Position numbers and translations under genes: made by a program. The notes beneath the pieces were generated by a model, which searched no databases, had not been told where the DNA came from, and worked only from the letters and a program-made list of their open reading frames with translations. Below are positions 6,662 to 15,349 of a stretch of 64,000 bases of DNA, piece after piece (the first letter of the stretch is position 1; every line of letters starts with the position of its first letter). The DNA is from Arcicella gelida (GTDB lineage Bacteria > Bacteroidota > Bacteroidia > Cytophagales > Spirosomataceae). Location of the stretch: positions 1-64,000 of the forward strand of contig NZ_JAYGIL010000020.1 in NCBI RefSeq assembly GCF_034931025.1. Direction: 5' to 3'.

Positions 6662-9343
6662 CTAAAGTTCCATCACAAAAGCATATTTCCCTGAACCTAA
6701 TGCAATTGTTCCGTCTTGAGCTATACTAATACTTGCTCCACTTTCAGTAATTGAACTGAGTTTTTGCGTGGGAAAAGTCAGCGTTGCGGTAGTATTCGCT
6801 GGAATTTCTACTTCCCAAGTCAGTTTCCCATTTTCTATTTTCCAAGCCGAAACCACTACTCCATAATTGGTTTTTAAGCTTCCTTTCGCATAAGTAAGCC
6901 CCCCTCCTATTTGTGGTTTTATCACAATTTCTTTGTACCCAGCACCATCAAATTCTTTGGTATCAATTCCTGCAATATTTCTGTACATCCAGTCGCCTAC
7001 TGCTCCATAAGCGTAATGGTTGAAAGAAGTCATGCCTGGATCTTGGAAAGTACTGTCGGGTTTCATACTGTCCCAACGTTCCCAAATGGTTGTTGCTCCA
7101 TGTGCTTTGATTGGATATAACCACGAAGGATAAGTATCTTGCAAAAGCAATTTATAGGCTACATCATTTTTGCCAAAACGGCTCAAAACAGGATTTAAAA
7201 AAGGTGTTCCTAAGAAACCTGTCGTTAAGTGATAATTATAAGATTTGATATTGTCAACCAATCTTTCTACCGCTTGCTGACGCAATGATTCTGGCAACAT
7301 ATCAAATTGTAAAGCCAAAATATAAGCCGTTTGCGTTTCTGAAATCAATTTTCCAGATTCAGTCATGTATTCTTTTTGGAATTGTTTTTTGACTCTCCCT
7401 AAAAGCTTTTCATAGTTTTGAACATCCTCCGTTTTACCTAATATTTTGCCTGTGTTAATCATTAACTGTACACTGTAAGCATAAAAACATTGAGCCACCA
7501 AGTAATTATCAGTGATGGCAGATTTCATTCCAATCATTCCTTTTGAATCATCAACACGATACGAAAGCCAGTCAGCAAATTGAAAACCAGTATTCCATAA
7601 ATCATTTTTAGCAGCTTTATGGATATATTCCACACTTTTTTTCATGGTTTCATATTGATTTTCAAGCACTTGTTTGTCCCCAAAAGCTACGTAAACATTA
7701 TATGGAATAATAATTCCTGCATCGCCCCAGCCAGCCGCTTGCGAAGGACCGTCATTCAATACATTCGGAATTACGTGCGGCACTGCTCCATTTGAAAATT
7801 GGTCTGCCGTTACATCTTTCAACCATTTTGCAAAGAACTGATTCGCATTGAAATTATAAGAAGCCGTTCTTGAAAATACTTCTGCGTCGCCAGTCCAACC
7901 CAAACGCTCGTCACGTTGTGGACAGTCGGTTGGTACATCCAAGAAATTACCTTTTTGTCCCCACTGGATATTTTTTTGTAATTGGTTTACTAAAGGATTT
8001 GAGGTTTCAAAATTTCCAGTTTGCTCCATATCCGAATACAAAGCATAAGCCGTGAAATCTTCTGGATTAATTTTCCCTTCTATACCTTCTACTTGCACAT
8101 ATCTAAAACCAAAGAAAGTAAAATGTGGCTCAAAGAAATCTTTGCCATTACCGCTCAAAATATAAGTAGCCTGTGCTTTTGCTGAACGAAGGTTGGCAAA
8201 GTAGGGATTCCCGAATTTATCCATCATTTCAAAATGTGAAAGCGTAATTTTATCGCCCGCTTTTCCTTGTGCCGAAAGCGTTATCCAACCCACCAAATTT
8301 TGTCCGAAGTCTAAAATTGTTTCACCATTCGTCGCCTTGAATACTTTTACGGGTTTAAAAGTTTCATGTTTTTTAATAGGCTCATTTACTGAAGCATTGA
8401 GATAATCTGTCGGGAATTTTTTCTCTACGGCATTTTTCCAGTTAGTATCATTGAAAGCAATACTTGCCCAATTGGCAATTCTTTTACTTGCATCAATTAC
8501 TTCCCCATCATAAATTTCAGCAAAACGAATATCGCTTTCTGCTACTTTCCAAGAATTATCAGACACAACACTTTCTTTTGAACCATCTGAATAAGTCAGT
8601 TCTAATTGGAAAAGTAAAGCGGTTTCCTTTCCATAAATATTTCGTTGTTTTAGCCAAGCCAAACGTGTTCTGTACCAACCACTTCCTAAAGTTGCACCAA
8701 TGGCATTTTTCCCAGAAGCGATTAAATTCGTAACATCATAAGTTTGGTACTGTAAATGTTTATTATAACTCGTCCAACCCGGAGTTAGAAAAGCATCACC
8801 TACTCTTTTTCCATTCAATTGAATTTCGTACAAACCTCTTGCGGTTACAAAAGCCGTAGCATTGACAATTTTCTTTTTTGTTTCAAAGCTCTTTCTAAAC
8901 ATCGGTACAACACCATTTACGGTATCATTTACAAAGCCCGAACTTATCCATTTTGCTTTCCAATCGCTTTTGTTTAAAGCTGTTTGGAAATTGGCTGTAG
9001 CCCATTCCGACGTTTGTCCTTGATTATCCCAAACTCTTACTTGCCAAGTAAAACGAGTATTTGAAGGAAGTTTTTCTCCTTGATAAGCATTAAAAATAGA
9101 GGTTTCAGCATTGACTTTACCACTATTCCAGATGACATTTCTACCATTTTTTACTTGAATTTCGTAAGCAATTTGCTTTACATTTTTCTTTTCTGAAACG
9201 AGTTCCCAACTAAATCTTGGTTTTTCGGCATCAACCCCAACGGGATTCTGTTGGTTTTCAGTCCTGAGGTTTTGAAGCTTTAACTGAGCAAACAAAGTGT
9301 TTGCCATTAAAAAGCAAAGGAGAAATAATAGTTTTAATTTCAT
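6662..9343 (-). CDS. Secreted alpha-L-rhamnosidase, glycoside hydrolase family 78
   Basis: An 893-residue enzyme with a signal peptide ending at ...TLFAQ (residue 20). Domain order matches bacterial GH78: an N-terminal beta domain with a WxVRVWD strand near 100, a carbohydrate-binding-like rhamnosidase N domain (about 140-330, starting at WISSG), a second beta domain, the (alpha/alpha)6 catalytic barrel (about 440-790) and a C-terminal beta domain. The catalytic-cleft motif DCPQRDERLGWTGD is at 473-486 and the downstream TTIWERWDS supplies the putative catalytic glutamate. It removes terminal alpha-L-rhamnose, consistent with rhamnogalacturonan or arabinogalactan side-chain degradation. Confidence 0.93.
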   Translation of the reverse strand: MKLKLLFLLCFLMANTLFAQLKLQNLRTENQQNPVGVDAEKPRFSWELVSEKKNVKQIAYEIQVKNGRNVIWNSGKVNAETSIFNAYQGEKLPSNTRFTWQVRVWDNQGQTSEWATANFQTALNKSDWKAKWISSGFVNDTVNGVVPMFRKSFETKKKIVNATAFVTARGLYEIQLNGKRVGDAFLTPGWTSYNKHLQYQTYDVTNLIASGKNAIGATLGSGWYRTRLAWLKQRNIYGKETALLFQLELTYSDGSKESVVSDNSWKVAESDIRFAEIYDGEVIDASKRIANWASIAFNDTNWKNAVEKKFPTDYLNASVNEPIKKHETFKPVKVFKATNGETILDFGQNLVGWITLSAQGKAGDKITLSHFEMMDKFGNPYFANLRSAKAQATYILSGNGKDFFEPHFTFFGFRYVQVEGIEGKINPEDFTAYALYSDMEQTGNFETSNPLVNQLQKNIQWGQKGNFLDVPTDCPQRDERLGWTGDAEVFSRTASYNFNANQFFAKWLKDVTADQFSNGAVPHVIPNVLNDGPSQAAGWGDAGIIIPYNVYVAFGDKQVLENQYETMKKSVEYIHKAAKNDLWNTGFQFADWLSYRVDDSKGMIGMKSAITDNYLVAQCFYAYSVQLMINTGKILGKTEDVQNYEKLLGRVKKQFQKEYMTESGKLISETQTAYILALQFDMLPESLRQQAVERLVDNIKSYNYHLTTGFLGTPFLNPVLSRFGKNDVAYKLLLQDTYPSWLYPIKAHGATTIWERWDSMKPDSTFQDPGMTSFNHYAYGAVGDWMYRNIAGIDTKEFDGAGYKEIVIKPQIGGGLTYAKGSLKTNYGVVVSAWKIENGKLTWEVEIPANTTATLTFPTQKLSSITESGASISIAQDGTIALGSGKYAFVMEL

Positions 9344-9564
9344 GTTAATTTGAAAATTGGATAAGATAAATTCTATAAAATACTGATAATGAATACGTTA
9401 AAAAAGCACACATCTAACGGCAAGACTTTTCAATGCACATTATCATTAAATAAGTATAAATATATCTTGGAATAAAACAAGTACTCTCATGTACTTTCCT
9501 TTAATTAGCCATTATTTTATGCTACACTACCCTATCCTGCTTGTAACTTAAAACCATAATCAAA

Positions 9565-9591
9565 CAAAAAACGCCCCGTTTCCGAGGCGTT
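9565..9591 (-). terminator. Intrinsic terminator after the KduD-like gene
   Basis: AACGCC (9570-9575) pairs with GGCGTT (9586-9591). On the minus strand the stem is followed by TTTTTTGTTTG. It is 23 bases after the dehydrogenase stop, so that gene is likely transcribed separately from the downstream rhamnosidase. Confidence 0.75.
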
Positions 9592-9613
9592 CAAGTATAT
9601 AAGTGGTTAGCAA

Positions 9614-10384
9614 TTATCGTCCCATCCAACCGCCATCTACAGTCAAAATTGTTCCTTGTACATATTTTGAAGCATCTGAACAAAGGAAAACAGTCGCTCC
9701 TTTAAAATCTTCGGTTTCTCCCCAACGTCCAGCAGGAATTCTATCTAAAATACTTTTTGAACGATTTTCGTCACCTCGCAAAGCTTCAGTATTGTCCGTT
9801 GCAATGTAACCCGGAGCAATGGCGTTCACATTGATTCCTTTTGATGCCCACTCGTTGGCAAAAGCTTTTACTAAACTTCCAATCGCACCTTTACTTGCAG
9901 CATAACTCGGCACATTAATTCCCCCTTGGAATGTCAATAAAGAAGCGGTAAATACGACTTTCCCCGAACCTTGGGCAATCATCATTTTACCAATTTCACG
10001 AGTAAGAATAAATTGAGCATCCAAATTAATACTCAATACATTATCCCAATATTCGTCTGAATGTTCAGCAGCAGGATTTCTTAAAATTGTGCCTGCATTA
10101 TTTACCAAAATATCAATGACAGGGAAATCCGTTTTTACTTGATTGATGAAAGAATAAAGAGCGTTTCTATCCGAAAAATCACATTGATAAGCCTTGAATT
10201 TTCTACCAATGGCTGTTACTTCTTTTTCTACCTGACTTCCTTTAAGCTCTAAGGAAGCCGAAACGCCAATTATATCAGCTCCAGCTTCTGCTAAAGCCAG
10301 AGCCATTGCTTTTCCGATTCCTTTTTTACAACCTGTTACTAATGCAATTTTGCCATCAAGGCGAAATAAATCGAGCGTGTTCAT
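9614..10384 (-). CDS. kduD: KduD-like SDR (2-dehydro-3-deoxy-D-gluconate 5-dehydrogenase type)
   Basis: A cytoplasmic SDR of about 256 residues from ATG 10384 (MNTLDLFRLDGK, the usual KduD opening). ATG 10411 would add nine residues. It has TGCKKGIG for cofactor binding, NNAGTILRNPAAEH (the KduD-typical segment after NNAG), YAASK for catalysis, and the C-terminal YVQGTILTVDGGWMGR common in this family. KduD interconverts 3-deoxy-glycero-2,5-hexodiulosonate and 2-keto-3-deoxygluconate in pectin and uronate breakdown. Beside GH78 this fits use of unsaturated uronates. Related gluconate or rhamnose dehydrogenases are alternatives. Confidence 0.8.
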   Translation of the reverse strand: MNTLDLFRLDGKIALVTGCKKGIGKAMALALAEAGADIIGVSASLELKGSQVEKEVTAIGRKFKAYQCDFSDRNALYSFINQVKTDFPVIDILVNNAGTILRNPAAEHSDEYWDNVLSINLDAQFILTREIGKMMIAQGSGKVVFTASLLTFQGGINVPSYAASKGAIGSLVKAFANEWASKGINVNAIAPGYIATDNTEALRGDENRSKSILDRIPAGRWGETEDFKGATVFLCSDASKYVQGTILTVDGGWMGR

Positions 10385-10598
10385 TTTTGTTCTGTTATAA
10401 ATGCTTTGCAATAATCCTGTTAATGATACAAAACAATATACTTTTCAAGTTAATCAAGCAATTCTCTTTGAAATTTTATAGAGAAAAGGCACATTTCAAT
10501 AATTTTTGCGATGATTGAGTAGATTTTTTTTAAAATATTTGATCTCTGTCGTTTTTATACAATAAGCTCTTCGTTTTTTAAATGACTTTTTATATTTA

Positions 10599-10645
10599 TT
10601 TATTCCTGCAAATTCAAAATATAATTTTAAATTTGCAGGAATAAA
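10599..10645. repeat. 47-bp palindrome upstream of the AAA ATPase gene
   Basis: The left arm starts TTTATTCCTGCAAATT (10599-10614) and the right arm ends AATTTGCAGGAATAAA (10630-10645). The inner AAAAT/ATTTT also pairs, leaving one C/A mismatch and a 3-base centre. The same 47-bp design lies just after the gene (11843-11889). It ends only 10 bases before the start codon, so it overlaps the place where an operator or leader would be. Confidence 0.85.
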
Positions 10646-10655
10646 TTTTAACATT

Positions 10656-11837
10656 ATGATTCATCGAGAACTTAGTTCAGAATTACTTTTTAGGGTAAAT
10701 AATTTTCCTGTTTCGGCAATCTTAGGACCTAGACAAGTAGGAAAAACGACTTTAGTTAAGGCAATTCAAAACGAGTTACCGAAAGAAAGTATCTATTTTG
10801 ACTTAGAGATACCCTCTGATTTGAATAAATTTACAGCTGACCCTGAATTATTTCTCAAAAACTTACAGCATCAAACTGTTATTTTAGACGAAATTCATCG
10901 GCTACCGAATATTTTTGTCTTACTCCGTGGTTTAATCGACCAACAACGTGACGCTGGGCGATTTATACTTTTAGGTTCGGCTTCTCCAGATTTATTAAAA
11001 AATACGGCTGAATCACTCGCTGGTCGGATTTCATATTTAGAAATGCACCCTTTGCATTATCGTGAAATTGCCCCAGAAAATTATCAAAATCACTGGCTTT
11101 GGGGTGGATTTCCAGCGGCTTATTTACCTAAAAACGACCGTATCAAAAACCTTTGGCTAAATGATTTTTTGATGAGTTATCTTGAAAGAGATTTACCTCA
11201 ATTAGGACTTTCAGTTTCGCCATTACTCATGCGCCGACTTTTAATGATGCTTGCTAGTATTCAAGGTGGAGTTTTAAATTATTCAACTTTAGCAAATTCA
11301 TTGGGTGTAAGCCAACCAACAGTAAAAAATGCCATTGACTTTTTAGAGCAAGCCTTTTTAATACGTCGTTTACAGCCTTATTTTGTCAATATTGGGAAAC
11401 GTTTAGTAAAAAGTCCTAAAATTTATATTCGTGACAGTGGACTTTTACATCATTTATTGAATGTAAAAGATTTCAATAGCCTTTTGGGGCATATCGTTGC
11501 TGGCGGTTCTTGGGAAGGTTATATCATTCAAGAAATCATCAGCATTTTACCACAAGATGCTTTGCCATTTTATTATCGTTCACAAGATGGTGCTGAATTA
11601 GATTTGGTCATCGAACAAGGTTTAGGCATTAAACTCGCCATAGAAATTAAATTATCAGACTCGCCAACACTTTCAAAAGGCAACAGTATTTCTTTGCAAG
11701 ATGTAGGCAATCCGCCTTTGTTGGTTGTTACTCCATCCGCTCAAGACTATGAACTTCGTCCCAACGTTTGGGTTTGTTCAATTGCTACTTTAGCCCAGAA
11801 TTTAGCAAAATTTGGCTTAAATGCTTATCAGCTTTAA
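10656..11837 (+). CDS. AAA-family ATPase with DUF4143 C-terminal domain
   Basis: A 393-residue soluble protein. The N-terminal ATPase has Walker A GPRQVGKTT (24-32), Walker B ILDEIHR (76-82) and a sensor-like LLGSASP (105-111). The middle has a winged-helix-like segment (about 190-235). The C-terminal DUF4143 part carries GAELD ... AIEIK, the spacing of a PD-(D/E)xK nuclease-fold core. Such ATPases are abundant in Bacteroidota and archaea, but their biological role is not established. The gene stands alone, exactly bracketed by two 47-bp palindromes with 10 and 5 bases to spare, suggesting a self-contained cassette. Confidence 0.88.
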   Translation: MIHRELSSELLFRVNNFPVSAILGPRQVGKTTLVKAIQNELPKESIYFDLEIPSDLNKFTADPELFLKNLQHQTVILDEIHRLPNIFVLLRGLIDQQRDAGRFILLGSASPDLLKNTAESLAGRISYLEMHPLHYREIAPENYQNHWLWGGFPAAYLPKNDRIKNLWLNDFLMSYLERDLPQLGLSVSPLLMRRLLMMLASIQGGVLNYSTLANSLGVSQPTVKNAIDFLEQAFLIRRLQPYFVNIGKRLVKSPKIYIRDSGLLHHLLNVKDFNSLLGHIVAGGSWEGYIIQEIISILPQDALPFYYRSQDGAELDLVIEQGLGIKLAIEIKLSDSPTLSKGNSISLQDVGNPPLLVVTPSAQDYELRPNVWVCSIATLAQNLAKFGLNAYQL

Positions 11838-11842
11838 TATGT

Positions 11843-11889
11843 TTTATTCCTGCATATTTAAAATCATATTTTAAATATGCAGGAATAAA
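11843..11889. repeat. 47-bp palindrome downstream of the AAA ATPase gene
   Basis: TTTATTCCTGCATATTTAAA begins a 22-bp arm (11843-11864) that pairs perfectly with 11868-11889 around a 3-base loop. It differs from the upstream copy at six positions, including a compensating A/T to T/A pair (positions 13 and 35 of the repeat). It starts 5 bases after the stop codon. It could act as a terminator, but the conserved twin argues for more. Confidence 0.85.
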
Positions 11890-11960
11890 GAACTATTTAC
11901 TTCATTACATTCTCAATAATATATCTTCTCGATTTCTAAAATGGCTAATATTAATTCTCT

Positions 11961-13544
11961 TTATTTTTCTAAATAAAATACTCTTTCAACAGGTTCAGCA
12001 GATTGCACTTTTCCTACAATACCATATTGCCAAGCCACAATACTTACTTTCATAGGAAACTTTGCTTTAGGTGGAATTTTAGTAAAAAATACTTGATTAT
12101 CTTTAATATAAGCTGGTCCTTCTTTTACATAAAATTGAACTGCTAAATTGGCATTTGAAGAAGCGTTCAATACAAGTTTTTTTATACTAACCTTCTGATT
12201 AGCAATATTTTTAAAAGTAATTACCTGTGTTTTTCCTTCTGTATTTTTCAAAGGAAAACGCATATCCAATTGTTGAACCGCTGATTTATAATACTTATCT
12301 CCTTCATTATGAGCTAATAACCAAATATCATTTGTCCTTTTAGGATTATTAAAACCCATTCTGTAAAAACTTACTTGAAAAGTTGAATCATCCAGTTTTT
12401 TTACTGGGCCACAAATACGGTCAATCCTTAATTGGGTAGAAGTAAAATCTGTAACTGTTTTCATTCTGGAAGTATCTGCAAAAAATGCTTTTAATCTAAA
12501 ACTTATTCCATCTTCCAAGGGCGTAAATTTTAATTGATAATTTGCATGTGTTTTTACAAGTTGTAACACCTTATTATTTTGCATAAAACCAATATATTGC
12601 TGTTTTTTAGCACGAGCTTTAGCATAAAATACTTCCGTCCTATCTGCCATTTCTTTATCAAAACACCAAGATGCTTCTTCACGATTCCCTTGATAATTTG
12701 AATAAGCTGACGCTTTTGCTGTCGGAAGACTATCTTTTCTCCATCTATCCATCAACCAGCCTTTTGTTGGGTTTATTGGATTAAGTTTTTGATTATCTGT
12801 TTTTGACAAACGATATTTAGCAGCCTTTTTGATGAACATCGCCACATAATCGACCATCGCATCGCTATAATCAAAATGTCCGTGACCAGCATCAGCAAAA
12901 AATGAAATTGGCGTTTTAGGATGTTTTATGACATAATCAAAACCGGGTTTTATACGAGCTTCCCACCATTCATATTCGCCCATGACGAATAAACTAGGCA
13001 CGCCTTCAATGCTACGATTTTCCCAATTTGGATTTGGACGACCACTCCCTGTAAGATTTGTTTGAGGAGTATCGCCATGAATTGATACGATTGCCAAAGT
13101 ACGGTTTGGATTCCAAGCACCAAAATTCCAAGGATAACTCGCCATTGCTGAATGTCCCATTGGTACTATCGGAGCTGTAGCCAATTCTGCATAGCCAGAA
13201 ACTTGAGCAAGGTCGTTCATCATGGTTTGAAAATGTTCCTGAATACCTTTATGAAAATCGAAAGTAATATCTAAACCCGGCGTTATCCAAATTTCTGCAA
13301 TCCCTACTTCTGACATCGTTTTACGAAAATTGGCATTTTCCAACATTCCTTCTTCCACCATATTGTGCATACACAGAACTACTCCTTTTACTTGCTTACA
13401 ATTTTCAGGAATCCAAAGAAAAGCCTGTGGCTTGTCATTTGTTTCAGGATGAATCATTCCTTTCACAGGCACAGACCATTGCCAAACTTGGGCATGGCTT
13501 ATAAAAGAAATGATACTTAAAATCAGAATTATTATTTTTCGCAT
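11961..13544 (-). CDS. Secreted alpha/beta-hydrolase-fold protein, probable esterase
   Basis: A 527-residue exported protein with a signal peptide ending at SHAQ (residue 19). The first 240 residues look like an alpha/beta hydrolase: VVLCMHN after the first strands, the nucleophile elbow MGHSAMAS with Ser132, and DAGHGHFDYSD supplying candidate acid and His residues. The second half is beta-rich, ending in immunoglobulin-like strands, without a motif I recognise. Near GH78 and KduD-like genes, a carbohydrate-ester deacylase role (for example on acetylated pectin) is plausible. This is inference, as no carbohydrate-esterase signature is clear. Confidence 0.6.
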   Translation of the reverse strand: MRKIIILILSIISFISHAQVWQWSVPVKGMIHPETNDKPQAFLWIPENCKQVKGVVLCMHNMVEEGMLENANFRKTMSEVGIAEIWITPGLDITFDFHKGIQEHFQTMMNDLAQVSGYAELATAPIVPMGHSAMASYPWNFGAWNPNRTLAIVSIHGDTPQTNLTGSGRPNPNWENRSIEGVPSLFVMGEYEWWEARIKPGFDYVIKHPKTPISFFADAGHGHFDYSDAMVDYVAMFIKKAAKYRLSKTDNQKLNPINPTKGWLMDRWRKDSLPTAKASAYSNYQGNREEASWCFDKEMADRTEVFYAKARAKKQQYIGFMQNNKVLQLVKTHANYQLKFTPLEDGISFRLKAFFADTSRMKTVTDFTSTQLRIDRICGPVKKLDDSTFQVSFYRMGFNNPKRTNDIWLLAHNEGDKYYKSAVQQLDMRFPLKNTEGKTQVITFKNIANQKVSIKKLVLNASSNANLAVQFYVKEGPAYIKDNQVFFTKIPPKAKFPMKVSIVAWQYGIVGKVQSAEPVERVFYLEK

Positions 13545-13707
13545 GTTGGCTAAATCGTTTAAGCAATGTTACATTAAACATTACTTGTTCTTACTGTTTT
13601 GAATAAAGAATGAAAAGTAAGACGATATACCCTAAACTGTGAAAATATTTATTTTAATCATTCGGCAAGCTAATCTGATTCCTTCTAAAAGAAAATCTAG
13701 TAGCGAT

Positions 13708-14157
13708 TTACTCCTTTCCTAAAACGTGCGTCATATAATTATCTGCCATTTCAATCAAAGCTTCTGAATGTAATAATTTGCTATAATCAATTCCTTGAAG
13801 TGCTAAAGCATGGATGAGTTGATTTAATGTAGATGCTTTTCCTTTACCTTGTAGTAATGCTTTATACTGAAAATACTTGATTCCAAGCGGTTCTAAAACA
13901 TCTTGCATTTTCAATGGTGTGTTATCTTCAGGCATTTTGGTCGTGTTGAAAAGCAATTGTAAAACCGTGGTGTAAAGTTTAGCATAAAAAAAGTTGGCTA
14001 CTTCTTCGTCGGCTAAAATTCTGTTGAGCTTTTCTAATAACTCAGGTTTCAGTGATTGATGTATTCTGTTTGCATCGCCATTGATTTGGGAAATCTCTCT
14101 ATCAGAAAGCATATTCCCTCCCTGACTCGTACTACCTTTGATGACAACGTAATTCAT
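13708..14157 (-). CDS. Hypothetical protein next to the replicon
   Basis: A 149-residue soluble, mostly helical protein that I do not recognise. It has no signal peptide or membrane segment. The N-terminus is short and strand-like, followed by acidic helices (LKPELLEKLNRILADEEVA near 38) and a C-terminal helical bundle with a TLNQLIHALALQGIDYSKLL stretch resembling a helix-turn-helix but not convincing. It lies downstream of parB on the same strand, separated by a terminator at 14303-14335 and about 240 bp, so it has its own promoter. The location suggests a replicon accessory function, but nothing in the protein proves it. Confidence 0.5.
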   Translation of the reverse strand: MNYVVIKGSTSQGGNMLSDREISQINGDANRIHQSLKPELLEKLNRILADEEVANFFYAKLYTTVLQLLFNTTKMPEDNTPLKMQDVLEPLGIKYFQYKALLQGKGKASTLNQLIHALALQGIDYSKLLHSEALIEMADNYMTHVLGKE

Positions 14158-14302
14158 AATTTTAAAATATTAAATTGTGGAATTTTGAATTTATTCACAA
14201 AAATTATCAAATTCCGCTGAATTAAAAAGCCTTTATTACTTGATTCTTAATTTTAAACACTTCTTAACACAAAAACCATGAACATACATTCATTTTTAAA
14301 AC

Positions 14303-14335
14303 AAAAATCCTGAGGGTTTATGCCTCAGGATTTTT
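14303..14335 (-). terminator. Intrinsic terminator of the parAB operon
   Basis: AAAAATCCTGAGG (14303-14315) pairs with CCTCAGGATTTTT (14323-14335). On the minus strand it ends in a T run, about 65 bases past the parB stop. The A/T symmetry makes it functional in both directions. Confidence 0.75.
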
Positions 14336-14399
14336 ATTATTTATAGGCTGTGAAAAATCATACCCCTCTCCTACCCTATTATTTTATATTTGAAATTCT

Positions 14400-15341
14400 T
14401 TAAAGAATGCCTAAATACGCACCATATTCTTCCAAAGTATTTCTTAAATTATCAAAATCTTCTTTACTTCTACTGCTGTAAACCTTTTCTGTTTTTGCTG
14501 ATAATGTATTCATCCAAATACTTAAATCTTGCAAACTTTCTTCTGTTTTATTGTTTTTAGTATTCGCTTTTACGGCTAAGCCACTTGCTTCAACTATTTT
14601 CTCAATATCACTTATTGCTGTAATTGGCTCAATCTTTTCAGAGATTCTTCCTAAACTTTGAATGACTTTTTTGTCAATCTTACTTTTCCCAGTCAGAATT
14701 TCATTTCTTAAAGTAGGGTCAATTTTAGATAATCCTTCCGCAAATTGTGCATCTCTTTTAATGGTAGAAGCCCCTACATTATACTCTTTAGCCAGTTTTT
14801 CAACGGTTCTACCTTTTTCTTGTGAACTAGCATTGGGTTCATTGTGGACCCAATGCCCAGTTCTATCATACTTTCCTGGACCAGATTTTTCATTCAAAAA
14901 TCTTAATCCACGGAAATATGAAATCTGTTCACTACTAAGGTTTCTTCTTCCTAATTGTAAATCAATCATGTAATCTTTCACTTCCTCTTTGGAATTGAAA
15001 GGCATGAGTTGCACACTGAAATTCAAATTGTGCTGTTTACAAATTTGAAAACGGTTATGTCCATCAACCAAAATATATACTGGCTCGTCTGGATACTGAG
15101 CATTCGCTTCAATTGCACTTCGTTTGGTTTCCCACAATGTCAAAGCATCACGGCAGCCATTTTTTAAAATATTTTGTTCCAACAAAGAAAATTCTTCTGC
15201 TCCTAATGGCGGAATAAACATCCTGAGTTCTTCCAATACTTCTATATTCTTTTTTACCTGTTCGTCAGATATTAATTTATTATTGACAAAAGTACTTTTT
15301 GTGGTCGCTGCAATGGCTTTTCCTAAATCTAGTTTTTTCAT
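14400..15341 (-). CDS. parB: ParB-family centromere-binding partition protein
   Basis: A 313-residue ParB/Srx-fold protein. The ParB N-terminal nuclease-like domain contains ILVDGHNRFQICKQH (90-104, the family GHRR-like box) and LGRRNLSSEQ (130-139). The helix-turn-helix region is VEKLAKEYNVGASTIKRD (180-197). The C-terminal third would dimerise. ParB binds parS and stimulates ParA ATPase or CTPase-dependent spreading. The gene starts 8 bases after the parA stop. Codons 162-171 coincide with a 27-bp near-perfect palindrome (14830-14856) repeated beyond the iterons, so parB carries its own candidate centromere. Confidence 0.9.
   Translation of the reverse strand: MKKLDLGKAIAATTKSTFVNNKLISDEQVKKNIEVLEELRMFIPPLGAEEFSLLEQNILKNGCRDALTLWETKRSAIEANAQYPDEPVYILVDGHNRFQICKQHNLNFSVQLMPFNSKEEVKDYMIDLQLGRRNLSSEQISYFRGLRFLNEKSGPGKYDRTGHWVHNEPNASSQEKGRTVEKLAKEYNVGASTIKRDAQFAEGLSKIDPTLRNEILTGKSKIDKKVIQSLGRISEKIEPITAISDIEKIVEASGLAVKANTKNNKTEESLQDLSIWMNTLSAKTEKVYSSRSKEDFDNLRNTLEEYGAYLGIL
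14830..14856. promoter_or_regulatory. Candidate parS site inside parB
   Basis: GCATTGGGT ... ACCCAATGC flank a 9-base centre. The 27-bp sequence matches the core of the 19152-19200 palindrome in 25 of 27 positions. The recurrence of a long palindrome at two places on the replicon, one inside parB, is typical of plasmid partition sites. Confidence 0.6.
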
Positions 15342-15349
15342 CTTTCCTC

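Noticed and set aside
10306..10518. Plus-strand frame opposite the KduD-like start
   Set aside because: Low-complexity, phenylalanine-rich antisense shadow without a start signal or known domain.
10599..11889. A classical transposon with the ATPase as transposase
   Set aside because: The flanking palindromes are each self-complementary rather than one inverted pair, no target duplication was seen, and the protein has no DDE, HUH or recombinase motif. The cassette idea is kept only as inference.
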